57,240 nucleotides of DNA, from positions 1 through 57,240 of the forward strand of contig CAJTOY010000008.1 in the NCBI GenBank assembly GCA_910578195.1. Direction: 5' to 3'. The notes beneath the pieces were generated by a model. That model had not been told where the DNA came from, made no database searches, and worked only from the letters and a program-made list of their open reading frames with translations. This DNA is from an uncultured Christensenella sp. (GTDB lineage: Bacteria; Bacillota; Clostridia; Christensenellales; Borkfalkiaceae). Both the position numbers and the translations under genes were made by a program. This document shows positions 23,588 through 30,900 of the stretch, piece after piece (positions within the stretch are counted from its first letter, which is position 1; every line of letters begins with the position of its first letter).

Positions 23588-23675
23588 CGTCATTGCGAGA
23601 AGCCGTAGGCGACGAAGCAATCCAAAAAAGACGAAGGGGCGACTGGATTGCTTCGGCAAAAGCCTCGCAATGACG
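23588..23675. repeat. Palindromic repeat, complete copy 2
   Basis: Same family as 7861-7947: outer arms CGTCATTGCG and CGCAATGACG, inner GAAGCAATCCA and TGGATTGCTTC. The right 33 bases are identical to copy 1 and to the half copy after the GIY-YIG gene; the left arm and linker differ. It lies between rplL and the second XRE/Cys-rich locus. Two short hairpins (GCCCTTTCAGGGC and AACTATGC/GCGTAGTT) follow before 23760. Confidence 0.85.
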
Positions 23676-23760
23676 AAAGTCAACGCGCAAATAGCGCTGC
23701 CGGTCATGCCCTTTCAGGGCTTGTGCAAACTATGCGTTGAATGCGTAGTTATGATTTGAT

Positions 23761-23961
23761 TTATAATTTTCTGCCTATTAAATCGTCTAAGGTTACACCG
23801 TAATAATCGGCAAGCTTTACACAATTTTCAATGCTTGGGGAAACAAGATTGCGTTCCCAACGGCTCAAATTTTCATTGCTAATACCTGTTTCATTTTCTA
23901 CTTGTCTTAAAGATTTATTAAGTTTTAATCTATGATATTTTAATTCTTCTCCGTAATCCAT
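23761..23961 (-). CDS. Single-domain XRE regulator, copy C (orphan)
   Basis: A 66-residue XRE helix-turn-helix protein (KSLRQVENETGISNENLSRW, then ERNLVSPSIENCVKLADYYGVTLDDLIG). AGGTGGG lies just before the ATG. It is less similar to the other two small XRE proteins than they are to each other. Upstream are two near-identical palindromes, CTACACATATGTAG (23983-23996) and CTACAAATATGTAC (24011-24024), with TTGACC between them on the plus strand, but no Cys-rich partner faces it. It may be the remainder of a third module. Confidence 0.88.
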   Translation of the reverse strand: MDYGEELKYHRLKLNKSLRQVENETGISNENLSRWERNLVSPSIENCVKLADYYGVTLDDLIGRKL

Positions 23962-23982
23962 ATCCCACCTAAAAATATTTTA

Positions 23983-24024
23983 CTACACATATGTAGTTTT
24001 TTCTTGACCGCTACAAATATGTAC
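23983..24024. promoter_or_regulatory. Paired operators upstream of XRE copy C
   Basis: CTACACATATGTAG and CTACAAATATGTAC, 14 bases apart, flank a plus-strand TTGACC (24004-24009). A -10 box at the expected place is missing because the T2 hairpin occupies it. TAAAAT on the minus strand overlaps the first palindrome and could serve the XRE gene. Confidence 0.55.
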
Positions 24025-24057
24025 ACCGTATCCTATCGGGATACGGTGTTAATTTTT
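24022..24057. terminator. Terminator hairpin copy T2
   Basis: ACACCGTATCC (24023-24033) with GGATACGGTGT (24039-24049) and AATTTTTT on the plus side. It overlaps the stop codon of the minus-strand XRE copy B. The 27 core bases equal those of the rplL terminator T1. Confidence 0.75.
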
Positions 24058-24261
24058 TATACCAAGAATATATTCAATATCCAAATCTAAAAGCTCACAA
24101 AGTTTTGCAAAATTCACAAGTGAAGGAGTTTTACTGCCGTCGATATAATGAGAAATATTTGATTGACTAATTTTTAAAGCCTTTGCTATTGCTGTTTGGG
24201 TCATTCCGCAATGAGTTAATGCGTCGGCTAATCTTGACCGTATAATACTAAGTGTAATCAT
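24049..24261 (-). CDS. Single-domain XRE repressor, copy B
   Basis: A 70-residue XRE protein (MTQTAIAKALKISQSNISHY, then IDGSKTPSLVNFAKLCELLD, ending YILGIKN), close to copy A at 7617 over its whole length. AAGGT lies 6 bases before the ATG, and TATAAT on the minus strand is upstream. It is divergent from two Cys-rich genes and shares an 18-bp inverted repeat operator with them. Self-repression and control of the Cys-rich pair is the likely role. Confidence 0.9.
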   Translation of the reverse strand: MITLSIIRSRLADALTHCGMTQTAIAKALKISQSNISHYIDGSKTPSLVNFAKLCELLDLDIEYILGIKN

Positions 24262-24282
24262 AATTTTACCTTAAAAATATTA

Positions 24283-24335
24283 TATGCCCAAAGGCGATAA
24301 AATACTTGACTTATCGCCTATGGGCATAATATAAT
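24283..24335. promoter_or_regulatory. Divergent promoters and operator of the XRE/Cys-rich locus 2
   Basis: Arms TATGCCCAAAGGCGATAA (24283-24300) and TTATCGCCTATGGGCATA (24311-24328) are inverted with two mismatches and a 10-base gap. The gap ends in CTTGAC, giving the plus promoter TTGACT (24306-24311), 18 bases, TATAAT (24330-24335). Gap length, -35 placement and 18-base spacer all match locus 1. Confidence 0.7.
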
Positions 24336-24362
24336 TTAATTACAGCACAAAGGAGTAAAATT

Positions 24363-24626
24363 ATGGAAAACAAAAAGTGTTACAACTGCAATTATTTAGA
24401 AAGGTACTACGTCCGCGGCGGGCAACGCTTCAATAAAGCGAAATGCGGATTTTGTCAAAAATCACACGAGGTGGTGCATACGGACGGAAGCTGCGAAAAG
24501 TTCGAGCATTTCATGCCCAAAAGTAAACCGTCAAGTCGGGTAAAATGTTATTTAAACGAGCTGTTAGAAGAAATAACACTTATACGCAACGTTATCGAGG
24601 AAGAATATGAAACTAACAAGAATTAA
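24363..24626 (+). CDS. Small four-cysteine CEKFE protein, copy B
   Basis: An 87-residue protein: CYNCNYLERYYVRG, then KCGFC, then SCEKFE near residue 45, followed by a polar linker and an amphipathic helix (NELLEEITLIRNVIEEEYE). It shares the CxxC...YYV...C...CEK[WF]E plan with copies A and C. AAAGGAG precedes the ATG. It overlaps the next gene by 20 bases, so the two are coupled. A zinc-binding protein or a small regulator is possible; no enzyme motif is visible. Confidence 0.85.
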   Translation: MENKKCYNCNYLERYYVRGGQRFNKAKCGFCQKSHEVVHTDGSCEKFEHFMPKSKPSSRVKCYLNELLEEITLIRNVIEEEYETNKN

Positions 24627-24864
24627 AAATTGCAGTAACTGCAATTATTGCAAGTGTTTATATGAAGTATTTTTTTATGTTTACAGAAATAAAAGAAGAT
24701 ACTGCGAAGTTAACGAAAGGCTTACCGATAAAGAAAACGTTTGCGAAAAGTGGGAGAGTAAAAAGGGCGGCAAAGTTTACGATTTTTCGGCGGCGAGGTT
24801 CGACGAGGTTGAAAGAGATTTGAAATACATAACCGACTATTACAATAAAATCAATAAAGAATAA
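24607..24864 (+). CDS. Small cysteine-rich CEKWE protein, copy C
   Basis: An 85-residue protein: NCSNCNYCKCLYE, YC near residue 38, VCEKWE near 51, then a basic linker and a helix (RFDEVERDLKYITDYYNKIN). It starts inside the end of copy B with GAGGAAG as its ribosome site. Extra cysteines (CKC) distinguish it from the other two. Its place as second gene of a coupled pair suggests that the two products work together. Confidence 0.85.
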   Translation: MKLTRIKNCSNCNYCKCLYEVFFYVYRNKRRYCEVNERLTDKENVCEKWESKKGGKVYDFSAARFDEVERDLKYITDYYNKINKE

Positions 24865-24897
24865 AAGCGCGGCTTGCGAAAGCAAGCCGCGCTTATT
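24865..24897. terminator. Bidirectional terminator
   Basis: Perfect 13-bp stem AAGCGCGGCTTGC/GCAAGCCGCGCTT around GAAA, between the Cys-rich pair and the convergent giant gene. Confidence 0.85.
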
Positions 24898-24914
24898 GAT
24901 ACACATAGTTATGA

Positions 24915-27900
24915 TTATTCCGTGGGCTGGGGCTCGGGTTCGGGTTCGGGTTCGGGCTCGGGTTCGGGTTCGGGGGCTTCGTAATGCTTTTCGGCATTGG
25001 TGTAGCTGTCGTTGCCGGTTGCGCCGACCGTTACGGCGAAGTCCTCCTCTAATCCGTTCTTGAAGTAAACGTGCGCGAGCGCCTCGCAGCCGTTGAAAGA
25101 GTTGTTGCCTATCGCAAGCGTTTTGGAATATACGGTCAGGCTTGCAAGCAATCCGCAGCCGTCGAACACGTTCGTGCCCAGCGTTTTGACCCCTTCGGTT
25201 ATCGTGAACTCGGTCAATGCGGTACAGCCCGCAAACGCGAAGTTGTCGATTTTCGTAACCGCATTGCCCGCGAAGATTACTTCCGTCAGCGCCGTGCAGT
25301 TCTGGAACGCGTACGCGTTGATTGCGGTCACGGGCTCGGGTATTGTAATGCTTGTAAGCGCATTGCAGCCGTTAAACGCGGAAGCTCCGATTGAAGTTGC
25401 GTCGGAGGGAAGGGTAATCGCCGTAATTCCCGTGCAGCCCGCAAACGCGTTGTTGCCAATCGCTTTCTGCGTGCCGAGATTTTCGGGGAGAGTGATGCTC
25501 GTAAGGTTCGCGCAGTTCTGGAACGCGCCGGAAAGAATATTTCCGCCGCGTATCGTAACCGTAGTCAGACTTGCGGGGAGTTGATACTTAACCGAGCTTG
25601 TGCCCGTCTGCGCCGTTTCGACGCTGCCTTCGTAAGCGGTAGTTCCGAAAATGTATCCGAATACGTTCGCATTGTTTGCCGCGGTCTGCGTTCTGTTATT
25701 GCCTATGAACGGAAGGTCCATTTCGGTAAGGTTGCCGCAGCCGCTGAACACGAAGTTTGCGATTGTGTTCGTTCTGTCGGGAAGAGTAATATTCGTGAGC
25801 GAGGTGCAGTTCTGGAAGGTATACGCGCCGATATTGAGCGCAACGGGCGTTGCCTCTTCGGCGGGTTCTTCGAACGTGATATTCGCAAGCTTTGCGCAGT
25901 CCTTGAAAACGTAGGTTCCGAAGGTTGCGACCGAGGCGGGTATAGTCACGTTATTCAAAAGCGCGCAGCCCGCAAAGGCGTAGTTGCTTATCGTCGCAAG
26001 CTTGCCGTCGGTTGTAAACGTTACGCTTGCAAGCGCGGCGCAGTTCTGGAACGCGTAGGTGCCTATCGTGGTCACCGTCGCGGGAATTGAAACGTTGTTC
26101 AAAAGCGCGCATCCGTCGAAGGCGTAGTTGCCTATGGACGTAAGCTTGCTTTCGCCCGCAAAAGTCACGGTTTCGAGCGCGGCGCAATTCTGGAACGCGT
26201 TGACGCCTATCGAGGTCACCGTTTCGGGAAGCTTGATATTGGCAATCGCGGAAGTTTGAAGGAAAACGTAATCGCCCAGAGAGGTCGTATTTGCGGGAAT
26301 GCTCAGCCCCGAATTGCCCGCTACTTTAATCGTTTTAAGCGCGGTCATTTCCCTCAGCGAGCTCGGACCTATCGCCGTCACGTTGTAAAGATTTTCGGGA
26401 AGAGTAAGCGTTTCTACGGTTTTTACTCTGAGTAAAGCGTTTTGCAAAATATTTCCGCCGCGGATACTCAGCGTTTTAAGCCCGTTGGGGAAGTAATAGT
26501 TAGTAGTGCTCCACGTGTTCGCCGCATACGAGTTTTCGTAGTTGGTTGCACCGAAAATATAGCCTAATGTTGTGCTTGCCGCCGCTGTTGACCCTCGGTT
26601 GTATCCGATGAACGGTAAATCCATACTCACAAGATTGCCGCAACCCGTGAACGCGTTCGCGCCTATCGTGTTGGTTCTGTCGGGAAGCGTGATATTTTCA
26701 AGCGAGGTGCACTTCTCGAACGTATTCGCGCCGATATTGAGCACAACGGGCGTTGCTCCCTCTGCGGGCTCCGCAAACGTAATATTGCCGAGTGCGAAAC
26801 AGTTTCTGAAAACGTATGTGCCGACAGTCGCAACCGTTGCGGGAATTGTGACGTTGTTCAAAAGGGTACAGTCGGAGAAGGTGTAATTGCCTATCGTCGC
26901 AAGCTTTGCGTCGGTTGCAAACGTTACGCTTGCAAGCGAAGTACAACCCATAAACGCGTTTGCGTTTATTGTGACGACGTTTGCGGGGATTGTCATATTC
27001 TGTAATCCCGTACAGTCGCGGAAGGCGTCCTGACCTATCGTCGCCACGGTGTCGGGTATTTTAACGGTCGTGAGCGCGGCGCAATTCTTAAATACATAAG
27101 TGCCGAAGGTCGTAAACTTCTCGCTCGTTTCGTCGAATAAGAAGCTGTTAAGCGCGGTACAGCCGTCGAACGCCAAATTGCCCAACGTTGTCAGCACACT
27201 GCCTTCTGCAACCGTCACCTTTTCAAGCGCGGTGCAATTCTGGAAGGTGTTTGCGTTTATAACCGTCACCTTAGCGGGTATGACGAAGCCGTCAACGCTG
27301 TCGCCGACAAGCGACGTACAGCCCGCGAACGCGAAAGTGTTTATTGTAGCGAGCGGTTCGGGCAAGTCGATTGCGGTGAACGCGGAGTTATTGCAACCGT
27401 AGAACGCATATGAGCCTATCGTAACGATATTTTCGGGGAGCGCGTAGGGGGTCGTCGAAGCGCTGCCCGCAATTTTAAGGCTTTGAAGCGCGGTGCAGTT
27501 TCTGAACGCGTAATTGCCTATCGAGGTAACGCTTGCGGTTGCGCTCGGGAGAGTGATGCTTGTAAGCGTCTTGCAGTTGTCGAACGCGCCCGAAAGTATG
27601 TTGCCGCCCGTAACGGTTACGTTTGTAAGGCTTGTCGGGATATAATAGGTAACTGCGCTCGTACCGTACTGCGATGCGGCGGTACTGCCCGTATAGTTTG
27701 TAGTTCCGAAAATGTAACCGAACACATAGTTGTTATGGTTGGTCGCGGCGGTCTTTGCGTTGCCTATGAACGGAAGGGTCATAGCCGTGAGTCCGCGGCA
27801 ACCCGTGAACGCAAACGCGCCGATTGTGGTTACGTTATCGGGTACTGTAATTTCGGTAATCGCGGCGCAGTTCTGGAAGAGATAAGTCCCGAGCACGAGC

Positions 27901-30900
27901 GCGGTTGTGCTTTCGCCGAAGTCCACGTTTTCAAGGCTTGCACAGCCGCCGAATGCGTAGTTGCCGAGCGAGGTGAGTCTGCTTCCGTCGGCGATATCGA
28001 TATTCACCAAACCCGTGCAGTTCTGGAAGGCGTTGGCGCCTATCGTCTTAACCCTTGCGGGTATATTCAGCGTCGTGAAGCCCGCGCTGTTACAGCCGAG
28101 GAAGGACTGCGTGCCGAGCGTAAGGTCGGGCACGGTCGCGTCCGCGTCGTACGTGCCGAAGTCTAATTCGTTCAGCTTTGTAAGTCCGTAGAAGGCGTAG
28201 TCGGCAATGGTCGTAAGCTTACTGTTTTTCTCAATCGAAAGATTTACTATGCCCGTGTTGCGGAAGCCGTATGTGCCTATCGAGGTCACTCTTGCGGGAA
28301 TGGTAAAGCCGTTTTCGTCGGTGCGGGCGAGCACGGTACAGCCGTCGAACGCCTGCGAGCCGATTGTGAACGAAGTTTCCGAAACGCCGAAATCGACGCT
28401 TTCAAGCTTGGTGCACGCGTTGAACGCGAGGTTGCCGAGGGTGGTAAGCTTGCTTCCCTCGCCGAAAGAAACGCTTACGAGCGAGGCGCAACTCTGGAAC
28501 GCGTTCACGCCGATTGACGTTACGGTCGCGGGGATTGAAACGCCGGCAAGTTTCGCACAGCTTGTGAAAGCGTAGTTGCCGATTGTCGCAAGCGCGCTTT
28601 CCGCCGCAAATTCAACCGCCGCAAGGTTCGTGCAGTTCTGGAAGGCGTTAACGCCGATTGCCGTCACTGTCGCGGGGATTGAAATTCCCGTAAGGTTTGT
28701 ACAGCCGTGGAACGCGTAATTATTGATTGTCGTCGCGTTGGAGGGGATTACAAGGGAGGTAAGCCCCGTACAGTTCTGGAAGGAGTACTCGCCGAATACC
28801 GTCTGGGTGGCGAGGGTTTCGGGAAGTGTTATGCTTGTAAGCATTTTACAGTTCTGGAACGAGCCCTTCAATACGTTTCCGCCGCGGATATTTACCGTCC
28901 TCAAAGTCGAGGGTATGTAATACGTCGCCGAGCTTGTTCCCGCCTGTGCCGCGGCGGTCGCTCCCGTGTAGTTGCTTGTGCCGAAGATATAGCCGAACAC
29001 GTTCGCGTTGTTGTTCGCGGTCTGCGTTCTGTTGTTGCCTATGAAAGGCAAATCCATAGTCACAAGCTTGTTACAGCCGCTGAACACGAAGTTTGCTACC
29101 GTGTTCGTTCTGTCGGGCAGGGTCACGTTCGTCAGCGACGAGCAGGACTGGAAAGCATAAGTGTTGATTGCAAGGGAAACGGGGTCGCCGTCGGGTTCTT
29201 CGAAGGTCAGCTCCGCCATCGACGTGCACGCCGCGAACGCGTAATTGCCTATCGAGGCGACCGTTTCGGGTATCGAAATTTCCAGAAGGGACGAACAGCC
29301 TCTGAACGAGTACGCGCCTATGTCGGCGAGCGCTTCGGGAAGAGTGACGTTTCTGAGCTTGTTGCACGCATCGAACGTGCCGAACAGCACGTTGCCGCCC
29401 GTCAAGGTCAAGGTAGTGAGCGACGTCGGTATATAGTAATTGGTGAAGCCGCTCGAAGAGAAGTACTGTTTCGCAACGTATGAGCCCGTGTAATTGGTCG
29501 TGCCGAAGATAAAGCCGAAAAGGGTCTTTGCCGAGGGAGTGGCGGCGACGCTTTCGCCGACGAACGGCAGAGTGAGACTTTCAAGGGTTATACAGCCGCG
29601 GAACGCAGCCGAGCCTATCGCCGTCACGCTGTCGGGCACAACTACTTCGGTGAGCGCGGCGCAATTCTGGAAGGCGTATTCGCCTATTCTCTCTACCGCG
29701 CCGCCTATCGTTAAGCTCGCCATCTGGGCGCAGCCGTCGAACGCGTTCGCGCCGATTTCAATTACTTCGTTGCGGATAACCATTCCCGCAAGGGTGTTGC
29801 AGTTGAAGAAAGCCTTTGCGCCGATCGAGGTCAAGCCCTCGGGAAGAAGAAGGGTTTCAAGGCTTTCGCAGTCGTAAAAGGCTTCGTCGCCTATCGTCCT
29901 GACGTTCGCGCCTATCGTCACGTTTACGAGGTTGTTGCACGAGCGGAATGCGTACGCGGGTATCGCGGTTACGTTTTCGCCGATTTCAAGCTCGGTAAGG
30001 CTTTCGCACTGAGCGAATATAGGGGTTGTGCCCGCATCCGCCGAGGTGGTGTTTTCGGCGTTCCATACAACCTTTGCAAGACTTGCGCAAGAGGTGAAAG
30101 CCGAGTTGCCTATCGAGGCGATATTTGCGGTCAGCTCGATTTCGGCAAGCGCCGCACAGCCGCGGAAGGCTTCGTCGCCTATGGTTACAAGCGTGTCGGG
30201 GAGGGTGATATTCACTATCTCCGCACACCCGAAGAATGCCGAGTCGGCTATCGTTTCGCCGCCCGTGATTATTACCGTCTTTAACGTTTCTGGTACGAAT
30301 TTTTGATGATTTTCGAATTTGTTGGTTCCGAAAATATAACCGAAATTGTTGTTGTTCCTGCTGTTGTCAGCCGTGCCCACGAAGGGTATCGTAAGCTTTT
30401 CGAGCGAGGTACAGCCGTTGAACGCGCCCGCGCCGATCGAGGTCACCGAGAGAGGGACGGATATTTCGGTGAACGTGCGGCAATCTCTGAACGCGTTGCC
30501 GCCTATCGACTTCACGCCCTCGGGAATCGAAACGTTGTTGAGGCTGTAACACTGATAAAACGCGTTCGAGCCGATAGCCGTCAGATTTTCCGAAAGGGTT
30601 ATGTTTTCGAGGTTGGAACAGCCCGAGAACGCAAGTCCGCCCAGACTTGTTACGTTGTCGGGGATAATTATGTTTTCAAGCGAGGTACAGTCCTGAAACG
30701 CCGAGCTGGTTATTGTCTTGATGCCCGCGCCGATATTGACCTGCGCAAGCTTCGTACAGCCGATGAACACGTTCATGCCGAGGGTAGTTACGTTGTCGGG
30801 AATTGCTATGCCCGTCAGCGCGGTACAACCGTTGAAGGCGCTTTCGCCGATTGAGGTCAGCGCCGCGGGAAGGGTGATCGAAGCAAGGGAAGTGCAGCCG

